From Mesobacillus selenatarsenatis SF-1 (GTDB lineage Bacteria; Bacillota; Bacilli; Bacillales; Cytobacillaceae): DNA of 46,906 nt. Each line of letters opens with the position of its first letter. Positions within the stretch are counted from its first letter, which is position 1. Shown here one piece after another: positions 9,491 to 17,775 of this stretch. The notes below the pieces were generated by a model. It did not search any database. It was given only the letters and a program-made list of their open reading frames with translations, and had not been told where the DNA came from. Position numbers and translations under genes: made by a program. The DNA is taken from the NCBI RefSeq assembly GCF_000813125.1, contig NZ_BASE01000040.1, forward strand, positions 1 to 46,906, read 5' to 3'.

Positions 9491-9511
9491 TCTACTCCTC
9501 CTTAAAATCTA

Positions 9512-9724
9512 TTATTCTAAAACAAGCAGGACATCGCCTTCGTTTACAAAGTCTCCAATATTAACCTTCACTTCAGCAACATTTCCAGCACCCTGGCTTT
9601 CAACAGGGATTTCCATCTTCATTGATTCAAGCATTAGGACTTCCTGCCCCTCTGATACCGTGTCTCCCGCTGCTACCATCACATTAAGTACTGTACCTGC
9701 CATATTTGCTGTAATTTCTTTCAT
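9512..9724 (-). CDS. Biotin carboxyl carrier protein, single-domain
   Basis: A 70-residue lone biotinyl domain. It has the ESMKMEIP motif, with Lys36 as the biotin attachment site, between the two beta-hammerhead halves; the second half carries the quasi-symmetric GDFVNEGDVL. It lacks the Pro/Ala-rich linker of AccB, like YngHB of B. subtilis. It lies between the carboxylase and carboxyltransferase genes with gaps of 14 and 21 bases, so it should serve that complex. A strong AGGAGG ribosome-binding site precedes the ATG. Confidence 0.93.
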   Translation of the reverse strand: MKEITANMAGTVLNVMVAAGDTVSEGQEVLMLESMKMEIPVESQGAGNVAEVKVNIGDFVNEGDVLLVLE

Positions 9725-9738
9725 GTTCTCTTCCTCCT

Positions 9739-11082
9739 CTATTTAGATGCCATTTTTCTTTCTGTTAAATAGGCTGTCGTGTAGCTGCCCGATTTGAAGC
9801 CCTCTTCACTTAAAATTTCCGCAAACAACGGGGCATTGGATTTAATGCCTTCGACTTTCAGGTTCGCGAAAAATTCCTGTGCAAGCTGAATTGCTTCTTC
9901 CCGGGTATTGCCCCCTACAATGCACTTGGCCACCATTGGGTCATAAAAAGGGGTTACAGTCGAACCGGATTCATAACCGAAATCCACCCGAACGCCTTCT
10001 GCATCCATCCATGAAAATTCACTGATCTTACCAGGTGAAGGCAGGAACCTTACTGGGTCTTCCGCATACAAACGGAATTCAATGGCCCAACCCTTCTTTT
10101 CAATTTCATCCTGGAGCAACGGCAGTTTTTCCCCACGGGCGACGAGAATCTGCCACTTAACAAGATCCAGGCCTGTAATGGTTTCTGTGACTGGATGTTC
10201 AACCTGCAGTCTTGTGTTCATTTCAAGGAAATAGAAGTTTTCGTTCTCATCAACAATGAATTCCACAGTTCCTGCGTTCACATAGTCCACTGCTTTAGCG
10301 GCTTTTACAGCCGTATCATACATATTCTGCCGTGCTTCTTCCTTCAGGAATGGCGAAGGGGCCTCTTCAATCACTTTTTGGTGGCGACGCTGGATGGAGC
10401 AATCACGTTCGAACATATGTACATGGTTGCCATGAGTATCGCCAAAAATCTGTACTTCGACATGCCGGGCATTTTTGATGTATTTTTCAATGAATACTTC
10501 ATCAGAACCAAAGTAAGCCTTTGCCCTGCCCTTCGTAGAATCAAAATTCTTAGCGAGCGCTTGCTCATTTTCACAAAGCACCATGCCAATGCCTCCGCCG
10601 CCCCCGCTCGCCTTTAGCATGACAGGGTAGCCTATTTCATCTGCAAGCTTGACAGCATCCTCCAGCGTCTTTAATCCCTGGTCACTGCCCGGGACGACAG
10701 GAACACCTGCTTCTTCCATCGTTGTTCTTGCGACGATCTTATCACCCATTTTTTCAATCGTATCCGGAGCAGGACCAATGAAAGTCAAACCTGCTGCCTT
10801 CACTTTACGGGCAAACTCTGCGTTTTCTGATAAAAAGCCATAACCAGGATGGATGCCATCCACCTTTTCTTCCTTTGCGATTCTTAAAATTTCATCTGCA
10901 TTAAGATATGATTTTTGAACAGGTGGCTCGCCAATTCGGTAAGCACTGTCAGCTTCTTTTACAAAAGGCAGCTCTTTATCCGCATCAGAATAGACAGCTA
11001 CTGTTTTAACCCCAAGTTTGCGGCAAGTTCGGATAATACGAAGCGCAATTTCCCCTCTGTTCGCAATTAATATTTTTCGCAC
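9739..11082 (-). CDS. Biotin carboxylase subunit of acyl-CoA carboxylase
   Basis: The 447-residue ATP-grasp enzyme carboxylates biotin using ATP and bicarbonate. Visible are the N-terminal KILIANRGEIALRI segment, the ATP-lid glycine run KASGGGGGIGM near residue 160, the MNTRLQVEHPVTE active-site stretch near 290 and a biotin-carboxylase C-terminal domain. The start is GTG at 11082 (CAC on the plus strand at 11080-11082), with AAAGGGGA about seven bases before it. It is the first gene of the operon. A second, fatty-acid-synthesis AccC is expected elsewhere; the single-domain carrier beside this one argues for acyl-CoA carboxylase. Confidence 0.93.
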   Translation of the reverse strand: MRKILIANRGEIALRIIRTCRKLGVKTVAVYSDADKELPFVKEADSAYRIGEPPVQKSYLNADEILRIAKEEKVDGIHPGYGFLSENAEFARKVKAAGLTFIGPAPDTIEKMGDKIVARTTMEEAGVPVVPGSDQGLKTLEDAVKLADEIGYPVMLKASGGGGGIGMVLCENEQALAKNFDSTKGRAKAYFGSDEVFIEKYIKNARHVEVQIFGDTHGNHVHMFERDCSIQRRHQKVIEEAPSPFLKEEARQNMYDTAVKAAKAVDYVNAGTVEFIVDENENFYFLEMNTRLQVEHPVTETITGLDLVKWQILVARGEKLPLLQDEIEKKGWAIEFRLYAEDPVRFLPSPGKISEFSWMDAEGVRVDFGYESGSTVTPFYDPMVAKCIVGGNTREEAIQLAQEFFANLKVEGIKSNAPLFAEILSEEGFKSGSYTTAYLTERKMASK

Positions 11083-11125
11083 GTTATTTCCCCTTTCCCG
11101 TAAAAAAATACGCTCACTATATAAA

Positions 11126-11155
11126 ATTCTACAATATTCTGTATCTTTCCTGCAA
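11126..11155 (-). promoter_or_regulatory. Candidate sigma-A promoter of the carboxylase operon
   Basis: On the minus strand TTGCAG (11155-11150) and TAGAAT (11131-11126) are separated by 18 bases, about 45 bases before the GTG start of the biotin carboxylase gene. Both boxes deviate from consensus by one or two bases. Confidence 0.45.
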
Positions 11156-11158
11156 AAA

Positions 11159-11174
11159 TTGGAACCGCTTTCTA
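11159..11174 (-). promoter_or_regulatory. Candidate cre site (CcpA operator)
   Basis: The plus-strand 16-mer TTGGAACCGCTTTCTA matches the relaxed cre consensus WTGNAANCGNWWNCAW at all but one position. It lies four bases upstream of the predicted -35 box of the carboxylase operon. Catabolite control of an acyl-CoA-metabolising operon is plausible; CcpA binding is inferred. At this distance upstream of the -35 box it could also act positively. Confidence 0.45.
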
Positions 11175-11318
11175 AAATTCAAATGCAGAATTTTTCATGT
11201 TTTTATAATATAATAAAAATAGGCTATAAAAAACAAATATATTCAGCTGCCTTTAAATATTCCATATTTCGGGTAAATGTACAATGGATTATTGGCGGCT
11301 TGATCGGGGGATTGTTTT

Positions 11319-11792
11319 ATGGTGAATAAAGTGGAGAAACTGAAAATCAATTATAAGACATTAGAAGAATTCAAGAAATTCAAAGAGTATGGCCACCAGG
11401 AACTTTCGATGCTTGAGGACTTGGAAGCGAACATTGTTGAAAATGATAGCGATTCACCGTTCTACGGACTCTATTTCGGCGACAAGCTTGTTGCCCGTAT
11501 GAGCCTTTACCAGGTCAAGAAGCAATTTGACCGCTATTTCGAACCTCCCCAGGATTATCTTGAGCTTTGGAAGTTAGAAGTACTTCCAAATTACCAGGGC
11601 AAGGGCTATGGAAAAGCACTTGTTGAATTCGCGAAAAGTTATGGCCTGCCAATCAAAACAAATCCTAGAGTGAAATCCCAGGACTTCTGGGATAAAATGG
11701 GCTTCACGCCAGTTCATTATGATGTAGAGAGAGACCGTGGCGAGAATCCGCTTGTCTGGTATCCAGCAGGTGTAACTGAACAGGTTCAATAA
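11319..11792 (+). CDS. ylbP: GNAT-family N-acetyltransferase YlbP
   Basis: A 157-residue GNAT acetyltransferase. The acetyl-CoA loop is visible as VLPNYQGKGYGKALVEFAKSY (about residues 88-108), after a LELWKLEVLP strand; the C-terminal DFWDKMGF is typical of the fold. Length and position match YlbP of B. subtilis, whose substrate is unknown. GGGGG lies eight bases before the ATG. It is transcribed divergently from the carboxylase operon, and the modular repeat begins one base after its stop codon. Confidence 0.88.
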   Translation: MVNKVEKLKINYKTLEEFKKFKEYGHQELSMLEDLEANIVENDSDSPFYGLYFGDKLVARMSLYQVKKQFDRYFEPPQDYLELWKLEVLPNYQGKGYGKALVEFAKSYGLPIKTNPRVKSQDFWDKMGFTPVHYDVERDRGENPLVWYPAGVTEQVQ

Positions 11793-11793
11793 T

Positions 11794-12050
11794 AAAAGCG
11801 CAAGCGCCTTGGCTAGCCCCGACAAGCGTTGCCCGCCTATAACGCCACGTCCTCCCAAAAGCTACCACTTTCGGTCGTGCGATGAATCGCTTCGAAGCTT
11901 TCCTTATCCTGTGGCTGGCGGGTCTAGCACCTCGTGTGCCACGGAGGGCCGACCAGTGAAGTCGTTCTTTGACTTCACCTGAGCAGACCGAAACGTCTCG
12001 AGGGGCTAGGCGCTGGAGCTAGACAATAATCGAACTGAAATTTCACACTT
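11794..12050 (+). repeat. Modular 3'-UTR repeat, copy A (long form)
   Basis: Copy A starts AAAAGCGCAAGCGCC right after the ylbP stop codon and ends GGCGCTGGAGCTAGACAAT (about 12027), followed by an A/T-rich tail resembling those of copies C and D. CTAGCCCC (11813-11820) and GGGGCTAG (12002-12009) form terminal inverted repeats. A core hairpin, GTGAAGTC facing GACTTCAC, lies at 11956-11978. It shares about 35 bases of core with copy B but carries about 115 extra bases before that core. It accounts for most of the gap between ylbP and ylbO. Confidence 0.85.
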
Positions 12051-12059
12051 TCCTATCAT

Positions 12060-12095
12060 GTAAAACAATAGCGCCTGCCATGTCCGGCAGGCGCT
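12060..12095 (-). terminator. Intrinsic terminator of ylbO
   Basis: On the minus strand AGCGCCTGCC pairs perfectly with GGCAGGCGCT around six bases, followed by ATTGTTTT. The T tract is interrupted but the stem is strong; it may also stop ylbP transcription from the other side. Confidence 0.8.
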
Positions 12096-12104
12096 TCTTA
12101 TTAC

Positions 12105-12725
12105 CTATTTTTCGACCTTCTCCAGACTTCCTTTTCCTTCAACCTGGAAGTTCATTTTTTGATGCTGGTCCTCGCCTTTAGGGCCTACTCTTTTTTTCGC
12201 ACGCTCCATGATATCAATAAGGGCACGATAGTCTTCCTCCATGGAACGCAACTGTGTTTCTAATTTTTCATTTTCGGCAGACAAGTAATAGATTTGCTTT
12301 TCCAGCCCGCGGATTTTTTCTTTATTAACATCCTGACTGTCTGCAACGCCCGCTTTTTCATAGAGATCGTCAAGATATTGCTTTACTGCTTCTATGCTAA
12401 GGTTTGAACGCTTCTCCTCTTGTTCTGAAGGCTTACTTGGCGCTTCGCTCACTGGTGCCGCAGCCACTTCTTCCTTCTCTTGTGTCTTTGCCTGTTTTTT
12501 TGCTTCCTTCCGCTGCTTTTTCGCCAGCTCAATACCAGATTTATATTGTTTTCTTACATAGGAATTCCAGCGAAAACCACAAGCTGCTCCTGTCCTCGAA
12601 AGCTGCTTTCCTACTTCTTCAAAAGCTTTCAGTTGCGTACCGCCTTCTCTGATATTTCGTAGTACAACTTCAGCAAGCAATAAATCTTCATCCTGTGACC
12701 AGGCATCCTGACGGGTTAATGGCAT
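12105..12725 (-). CDS. ylbO: RsfA-family prespore regulator YlbO
   Basis: A 206-residue protein with an N-terminal Myb/SANT-like DNA-binding domain ([18 protein letters not shown] through [12 protein letters not shown], residues 3-60), then a Lys/Glu-rich linker and a coiled coil (about 125-170). It belongs to the RsfA family, which modulates sigma-F-dependent forespore genes; YlbO is the B. subtilis paralogue at this locus. AGGAGG lies eight bases before the ATG at 12725; a TTG one codon earlier is possible. Its targets cannot be read from the sequence. Confidence 0.88.
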   Translation of the reverse strand: MPLTRQDAWSQDEDLLLAEVVLRNIREGGTQLKAFEEVGKQLSRTGAACGFRWNSYVRKQYKSGIELAKKQRKEAKKQAKTQEKEEVAAAPVSEAPSKPSEQEEKRSNLSIEAVKQYLDDLYEKAGVADSQDVNKEKIRGLEKQIYYLSAENEKLETQLRSMEEDYRALIDIMERAKKRVGPKGEDQHQKMNFQVEGKGSLEKVEK

Positions 12726-12804
12726 CAATAAATCCCTCCTATTGTTTTTTATTCATTCATATGCATCTAATAGGAAAGATAGACTGATAACACCTAATAC
12801 CCTG

Positions 12805-13575
12805 CTAATTATTTTTATTTTTTTTGTTCATGAATTCGTCCACTTTTTTGTGGTGAGCATCGTCCTCCCAAAGGACAGCACATCTTGCAGCCTCTTCTTC
12901 CATCCTTTCTCTCATTGATAAAAGCTTCCATTTTTTATTCAACATTGTTTTATATGCTTCTAATACAGTTGTCTCTTTATCCAAGCTCCCACTCATAAAT
13001 GAGAGACAGGCATCTATCGGATCATCTTTATAAATTTGGTGGATGAACCCAAAATCCCTGAGTTCTTCAGCAGTGTGAATTTTTGCATCAAGGAGCATTT
13101 TCATCGCAATATTCTGTGGAAGTTTCTCTAATAGGATCGATCCTCCTCCCCAGCCGGTGGTAATGGCAAGGTTCCCCTGGACAAATCCCGCTTTCATTCC
13201 TTCTCTTCCTATCCGGAAGTCGCAGGCAGAAGCAATTTCACAACCTCCACCTACAGCAGAACCATTCAGAATGGCAATCGTCGGTTTCGGGAGGACTAGA
13301 AGCTTATATAAAATACCCGCCATCCTTGAGAGCATCCCATACGCCTGTGTCTCTGTTTTTAAACTGTGGAAGGCGGACAAATCCCCACCAGAACAAAATG
13401 CCTGATCACCTGCCCCTGTAATAGCAAAGACTTTAATATCATTTCCTGCAGCCATATCGATTGCTTTTTCAAGTCCGGACATTACTTCATAGTTTATGGC
13501 ATTTCTTCTATCGGGCCTGTTGATCGTAAAAAGCAGCACTCCATTTTTTTCTTTTGAAATTATGTATGGATCCAT
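12805..13575 (-). CDS. Enoyl-CoA hydratase/isomerase family protein
   Basis: A crotonase-fold protein of about 256 residues. The oxyanion-hole segments are visible: FCSGGDLSAF in the first third and NGSAVGGGCEIASACD near residue 105. The Glu of GGGCE, which aligns with the first catalytic Glu of enoyl-CoA hydratase, is present; the second catalytic Glu (QPE in rat mitochondrial hydratase) appears replaced in FVQGNLAI. It may therefore catalyse another crotonase reaction, such as hydrolysis or isomerisation. AGGAGG six bases before the ATG at 13575 fixes this start over an upstream one. It sits between rpmF and ylbO, where B. subtilis has no gene. Confidence 0.87.
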   Translation of the reverse strand: MDPYIISKEKNGVLLFTINRPDRRNAINYEVMSGLEKAIDMAAGNDIKVFAITGAGDQAFCSGGDLSAFHSLKTETQAYGMLSRMAGILYKLLVLPKPTIAILNGSAVGGGCEIASACDFRIGREGMKAGFVQGNLAITTGWGGGSILLEKLPQNIAMKMLLDAKIHTAEELRDFGFIHQIYKDDPIDACLSFMSGSLDKETTVLEAYKTMLNKKWKLLSMRERMEEEAARCAVLWEDDAHHKKVDEFMNKKNKNN

Positions 13576-13710
13576 TGTTTGCCTCCTATAATTCTCGTCC
13601 ACTAAATTTTATCAATCTTCTGTACATTTAAAAAGCTCTGGAGCTTCTGAAGTGACTAAAATTAGCGTGTAAAAGAGTTTGCAGGGAAAAACATGAATTT
13701 CAGACAAAAG

Positions 13711-13752
13711 AAAAAAAGCACAGGGATGCGGATGCATCCTGTGCTTTTTTTT
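13711..13752 (-). terminator. Terminator of ylbN-rpmF (bidirectional in form)
   Basis: GCACAGGATGC and GCATCCCTGTGC form a strong stem extended by A/T pairs, with T tracts on both sides. It lies directly after the rpmF stop codon. Confidence 0.9.
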
Positions 13753-13759
13753 GAGAAAA

Positions 13760-13933
13760 TTAGTTGTTTACAACTTCTTTTCCTTTGTATGTTCCGCAAG
13801 CTTTGCACACACGGTGAGCAAGTTTCATTTCACCGCAGTTAGGGCATGCTACCATACCCGGAACTTGTAATTTAAAATGAGTACGGCGTTTTCTTTTCGC
13901 AGTTTTAGACGTTCTTCTAAATGGTACAGCCAT
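13760..13933 (-). CDS. rpmF: Ribosomal protein bL32, zinc-binding form
   Basis: A 57-residue bL32 starting [19 protein letters not shown]. It carries CPNC and CKAC, the four-cysteine zinc ribbon, so it is the zinc-containing form rather than the cysteine-free form made under zinc limitation. AAGGAGG eight bases before the ATG at 13933 fixes the start. It follows ylbN (81-base gap) and shares its promoter, the widespread yceD-rpmF arrangement. Confidence 0.97.
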   Translation of the reverse strand: MAVPFRRTSKTAKRKRRTHFKLQVPGMVACPNCGEMKLAHRVCKACGTYKGKEVVNN

Positions 13934-14013
13934 TCTTCCCACCTCCTTAAAAGGAATAAGAAAGTTTATGAAGGCCAGTCCTTTTCTGGACCTCCACGCT
14001 CTTTTTTAATCAA

Positions 14014-14538
14014 TTAGTCAGAGGAATCCTTAGAGTCCTCAAAGAATTTTGCAAGTCCGGCAAGTCGGGGATCAAGTTTTTCGGATTTCTCCTGTTCCTC
14101 GATTACTTCCCAATCCTTACCTGACTGGGGTGCGCCTTCTTGACCAGCGCTATCATCACTGAATACTTGCATTGGAATTTCCACTAGCAAGATCTCTTTG
14201 ATGATGGGTTCAAGATCAATGACATCGCCTGTTACTTGATGAACTTCCTCATCAGCCTCATAGTCGTGGCTGTTTAACATGAAAGTTTCAGTTGTTTCCA
14301 CATCAATTGGATATTTTACATCAACCAGCGTCCGTGAACAAGGGAGAATTAGATGTCCATCAATCCGGATATGGAATGTCACTCGTGTGGCACTGATATC
14401 TGCCCTTCCAGTTAGATGGATGGGAGAAACCTCACGGATTGTTGGATCTGTTTCCTTTATCGAGTCCATTCGGACAAACTCGTCGATTAGAAAGTCCTTG
14501 TTTCGATGTTTTTGTATCTGACTTATTGTCCATTTCAT
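14014..14538 (-). CDS. ylbN: YceD/DUF177 family protein YlbN
   Basis: A 174-residue DUF177 (YceD) protein. The family-typical central segment ADISATRVTFHIRIDGHLILPCSR through VDVKYPID is present, followed by an acidic C-terminal half. Members are almost always next to rpmF, and in other organisms are linked to 23S rRNA or L32 homeostasis; the role here is inferred. The start is the ATG at 14538 (MKWTISQIQ), five bases after GGGGTG. A good sigma-A promoter lies about 30 bases upstream. Confidence 0.9.
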   Translation of the reverse strand: MKWTISQIQKHRNKDFLIDEFVRMDSIKETDPTIREVSPIHLTGRADISATRVTFHIRIDGHLILPCSRTLVDVKYPIDVETTETFMLNSHDYEADEEVHQVTGDVIDLEPIIKEILLVEIPMQVFSDDSAGQEGAPQSGKDWEVIEEQEKSEKLDPRLAGLAKFFEDSKDSSD

Positions 14539-14564
14539 AGAATCACCCCAAGGCAACAAAGGTA

Positions 14565-14594
14565 ATTATAGCCCTTCGCGTAATCATTTGTCAA
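14565..14594 (-). promoter_or_regulatory. Sigma-A promoter of ylbN-rpmF
   Basis: On the minus strand TTGACA (14594-14589) and TATAAT (14570-14565) are both consensus, with an 18-base spacer, about 27 bases before the ylbN ATG. Confidence 0.82.
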
Positions 14595-14616
14595 TATTTT
14601 TTCTTTACACTATAAT
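14588..14616 (+). promoter_or_regulatory. Sigma-A promoter of ylbM
   Basis: TTGTCA (14588-14593) and TATAAT (14611-14616) are separated by 17 bases, about 70 bases before the ylbM ATG. The -35 box occupies the same bases as the -35 of the opposing ylbN promoter. Confidence 0.82.
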
Positions 14617-14684
14617 TTACATAAATACTGTAAATTAAACTTCAAGACAATGCAATACCCATCTTAACATGAAGGAGTACAAGA

Positions 14685-15902
14685 ATGAAAGCTGTTGGTG
14701 TCGTTGTTGAATATAATCCTTTCCATAATGGCCATTTATTCCACCTGCAACAGGCAAAAAAACAATCTGGGGCAGATATTTCGATTGCGGCTATGAGCGG
14801 GAACTTCCTTCAGCGCGGAGAGCCTGCACTTGTCTCAAAATGGGCAAGAACAAAGATGGCTCTCGAAGCAGGAGTAGATATCGTGTTTGAGCTTCCCTAC
14901 CGTTTTGCGACACAGCATGCGGAAACTTTTGCAGAAGGGGCAGTATCGATTCTTTCTGCTGCTGGTTGCGACACTCTTTGTTTTGGCAGTGAATCAGGTG
15001 ATTTGAATGCTTTTAATAAAACAATCATCTTTCTTGAAGAAAACAATGAAAAATTCCAGGAGAGAATAAGATTTTACACTGGAGAAGGATATAGTTACCC
15101 TAAATCAATCTCCCTAGGCTTTCAATCTCTTGCACCAGACGAAAGCTTTATCGATATTTCAAGGCCGAATAACATCCTCGGACTTCATTACATACAGGCG
15201 ATCATCAGGCAAAAAAGCTCAATGAGAGCTGAAACGATCACCAGGAAAAGTGCCGGTTACCATGATGAGCATTTTGCTTCCGCCACGATTGCCAGCGCTA
15301 CGAGCATACGCAAAGCCCTATTCGGAGCGGTAGGAGAAATAGAAAATATTAAGCAGTACGTACCAGAAACGACCTACCAACAGCTTATAAACTACAGAGA
15401 TCAATATGGCGGTTTTCATTCATGGGAAAATTACTGGCCATTATTGAAATACAAACTGCTCCAAAGCAATGCATCAGAATTAAGGGGCCTCTATGAAGTA
15501 GAAGAAGGACTGGAAAACAGATTACTTGCCGCTGCTGCTTCCTCAGAATCATTCCAGCAATTCATGGAATATATCAAAACCAAGCGTTATACATGGACAA
15601 GGCTGCAGAGAGTCTGCCTTCATATTTTAACCAATACAAGTAAAAACACGATGAAAACGAGCCAAAAAACGGTGAATTACTTGAGGCTATTGGGTGCAAC
15701 TGAAAAGGGCCGATCTTACCTGAACTATAAGAAAAAGGATTTCAGTCTGCCCCTCGTTTCAAAGCTCTCCGCTTTTTCTGACCCTGATATCGAACTGGAT
15801 ATCAAAGCATCAAGGATTTATGCTCTCGGGCAAACTGGAAAGGGGCAAGAGCAGCTGCTTGCGGAAGAATTCGCCCGGCCTCCAATCATGTTGAAATCAT
15901 GA
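14685..15902 (+). CDS. ylbM: tRNA(Met) cytidine acetate ligase TmcAL
   Basis: TmcAL makes N4-acetylcytidine at the wobble position of elongator tRNA-Met using acetate and ATP. The 405-residue product starts MKAVGVVVEYNPFHNGH, the nucleotidyltransferase signature with its HNGH motif, followed by MSGNFLQRGEPA and the SATSIRKAL (ISSTxIR-type) motif near residue 200, and an RNA-binding C-terminal domain. GAAGGAG precedes the ATG. It is divergent from ylbN-rpmF and convergent with ylbL. Confidence 0.95.
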   Translation: MKAVGVVVEYNPFHNGHLFHLQQAKKQSGADISIAAMSGNFLQRGEPALVSKWARTKMALEAGVDIVFELPYRFATQHAETFAEGAVSILSAAGCDTLCFGSESGDLNAFNKTIIFLEENNEKFQERIRFYTGEGYSYPKSISLGFQSLAPDESFIDISRPNNILGLHYIQAIIRQKSSMRAETITRKSAGYHDEHFASATIASATSIRKALFGAVGEIENIKQYVPETTYQQLINYRDQYGGFHSWENYWPLLKYKLLQSNASELRGLYEVEEGLENRLLAAAASSESFQQFMEYIKTKRYTWTRLQRVCLHILTNTSKNTMKTSQKTVNYLRLLGATEKGRSYLNYKKKDFSLPLVSKLSAFSDPDIELDIKASRIYALGQTGKGQEQLLAEEFARPPIMLKS

Positions 15903-15940
15903 AAAATCGCTGGAGCGTCTTAAAGATTTACCAAATCCGC

Positions 15941-15976
15941 ATAAAAAAAATCAAGCTGGTCTCAGCTTGATTTTTC
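15941..15976. terminator. Bidirectional terminator between ylbM and ylbL
   Basis: AATCAAGCTG (15949-15958) pairs with CAGCTTGATT (15963-15972), with A and T tracts outside, so it can end transcripts from both sides. The ylbL stop codon is in the loop and 3' arm. Confidence 0.9.
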
Positions 15977-16987
15977 TTTTAAATTCTCCAGATAGGATAC
16001 AGCTTCCTCAAAAGTATCTACAGGGACTATTTTCATTTCCGTCTCAATATCTTTAGCGGCGATCAGCGCCTCTTCATAGTTCGAGCCCTTGACACCTTTT
16101 TCAAACGGAGCAAGGAAGATTTCTGCACCTGCCTTATCTGCAGCTACTACTTTCTGCTGGATCCCGCCGATTCTTCCCACTGTTCCATCGGAACTCATTG
16201 TTCCTGTACCAGCTATTTCATAACCTTTGGTCAAATCTTCCACGATCAATTGATTGTAAATTTCCAGCGAAAACATTAGGCCAGCAGATGGACCACCGAT
16301 TTCATCAGATTGTACTGTTACATCTGGCTCAACGTCAATTTCTTTGTCATCCACAAGCTGAATTCCTACTACCGGTCGGTCGCTTCCATCATCAAGTGCC
16401 ATTAGAGGTATTTTAACTGAATTTGACTTCCCATTCCGTTTATAGGAAAGCTCGACTGTATCACCTGGTTTTTTTGAACTGACATATTCAATGAACTCTT
16501 CAGATGATTCAAAGTCATTATCATCCACCCGGAAAACTAGATCGCCAGGCATAAGTTTGCCTTCAGCCGGCATCCCTTCCATTATCCTTAACACATAAAC
16601 TCCCTTATAGGTGTAGTTAACTGGTTTACCTGCTTTTTTATAGGCTACCTCTATTGCCGATGTCTTCGAATTATCCATCATGTGCAGCTGGCGGATATTG
16701 TATTCTTCATCAGACTCATTATCCGCCCTGATATCTTCTACAGGATAGATTTCCTGATATTTGCTCAGTTTGGCAATGATATAGGCATATATATTCGCTC
16801 TGCCCATCCTGACTGTCGTAAGCATGAAGCTTCCTTTCTCATCGTACCCGTCTTCAACTTCGACAATCGGTTCCAGCTCCTTAGCCATTCCCGGCTTGGT
16901 AACATAGTAAGGCAAGTAATAAAGAGCGCTGGCCATTAATAATATAGCTGCCAATATAGACAGAGCTATAGACTTTTTTCTGCTCAT
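15962..16987 (-). CDS. ylbL: PDZ domain Lon-like serine protease YlbL
   Basis: A membrane-anchored protease of about 341 residues: one N-terminal helix (about 5-24), a PDZ domain (about 115-195, GVYVLRIMEGMPAEG and GDLVFRVD), then a Lon-type S16 domain. The catalytic Ser is in IGGPSAG, and the Lys is the one ending VGRIGGIQQK, 45 residues later, close to the Lon spacing. In B. subtilis YlbL degrades the cell-division inhibitor YneA with CtpA. The ATG at 16987 overlaps the ylbK stop (ATGA); an ATG at 17008 has no ribosome-binding site. Confidence 0.93.
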   Translation of the reverse strand: MSRKKSIALSILAAILLMASALYYLPYYVTKPGMAKELEPIVEVEDGYDEKGSFMLTTVRMGRANIYAYIIAKLSKYQEIYPVEDIRADNESDEEYNIRQLHMMDNSKTSAIEVAYKKAGKPVNYTYKGVYVLRIMEGMPAEGKLMPGDLVFRVDDNDFESSEEFIEYVSSKKPGDTVELSYKRNGKSNSVKIPLMALDDGSDRPVVGIQLVDDKEIDVEPDVTVQSDEIGGPSAGLMFSLEIYNQLIVEDLTKGYEIAGTGTMSSDGTVGRIGGIQQKVVAADKAGAEIFLAPFEKGVKGSNYEEALIAAKDIETEMKIVPVDTFEEAVSYLENLKEKSS

Positions 16988-17775
16988 TCTGATTGAGGCT
17001 CCTTCCATTGTTCAATGCACTTTTTTATCTTATTGATGTGCTTTTTTGCTTCTTCTTCGCCAATCGTAATGATCTCTTCTATATTAGTGAATGCTTTGGA
17101 ATTAAACATTTCGACCGGAGGCCTGAGCATTACATCGGAAGCGACCTCTCGATTTGAAACCAGCTCCATTTGCATGATATCGATACTCTGCATGATCACA
17201 TCGAAAATTGAGGTAACATCCTCGTTCTTCTTCACGCTGGATACATCAACTGCGATAACGATATCTGCTCCCATCTCCTTAGCAACAGATACAGGAATCC
17301 GGTCAACAACTCCGCCATCGACGAACAACCTTCCATCCAGCTTTTCCGGGACAAAAATACCCGGAATCGCAATGCTAGCTCTTACAGCTTCCGCAACAGG
17401 TCCTTTTTTAAAGACGACCTTCTCCCCTGACATCAGGTCTGTGGCAACAATGCCAATCGGGATATCCAGTTCCTCGATCATTTTTCCATGGGTAAAAATT
17501 CTGATGAGCTCTTTAACCCTTTTCCCGGCGATAAATCCCATCTTTGGTACCGTAAAATCAAGATAATATTTCCTTTTGAACACACGCGATAGTTTATAGA
17601 GACGGTCGACGTCAAGGCCCGCACCGTAAAATGATGCTACCAGTGCACCCATGCTGCTTCCGGCAATCAAATCGATTGGGATGCCTTCATCTCTTAAAAC
17701 TTTTATGACACCCAGATGGGCAAATCCCCGTGCTCCACCTGACCCTAGAGCTAAACCTATCTTTGGACTTGCCAA
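16984..17775 (-). CDS. ylbK: Patatin-like phospholipase YlbK (RssA family)
   Basis: A 263-residue patatin-fold hydrolase. The anion-binding GSGGARGFAH loop lies near the start, the nucleophile Ser in GSSMG, and the dyad Asp in VDGGVVD. The expected activity is lipid acyl hydrolysis; the substrate is unknown. I choose the TTG at 17775 (MASPKIGLALGSGG) because AAGGGAGG lies eight bases before it and B. subtilis YlbK begins the same way; an ATG at 17799 lies upstream of that site. It is coupled to ylbL by an ATGA overlap. Confidence 0.92.
   Translation of the reverse strand: MASPKIGLALGSGGARGFAHLGVIKVLRDEGIPIDLIAGSSMGALVASFYGAGLDVDRLYKLSRVFKRKYYLDFTVPKMGFIAGKRVKELIRIFTHGKMIEELDIPIGIVATDLMSGEKVVFKKGPVAEAVRASIAIPGIFVPEKLDGRLFVDGGVVDRIPVSVAKEMGADIVIAVDVSSVKKNEDVTSIFDVIMQSIDIMQMELVSNREVASDVMLRPPVEMFNSKAFTNIEEIITIGEEEAKKHINKIKKCIEQWKEPQSE

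Noticed and set aside
7949-11082. The carboxylase operon as acetyl-CoA carboxylase for fatty acid synthesis
   Set aside because: The carboxyltransferase is a single 513-residue PccB/YngE-type chain rather than AccA plus zinc-ribbon AccD, and the carrier is a bare biotinyl domain unlike AccB.
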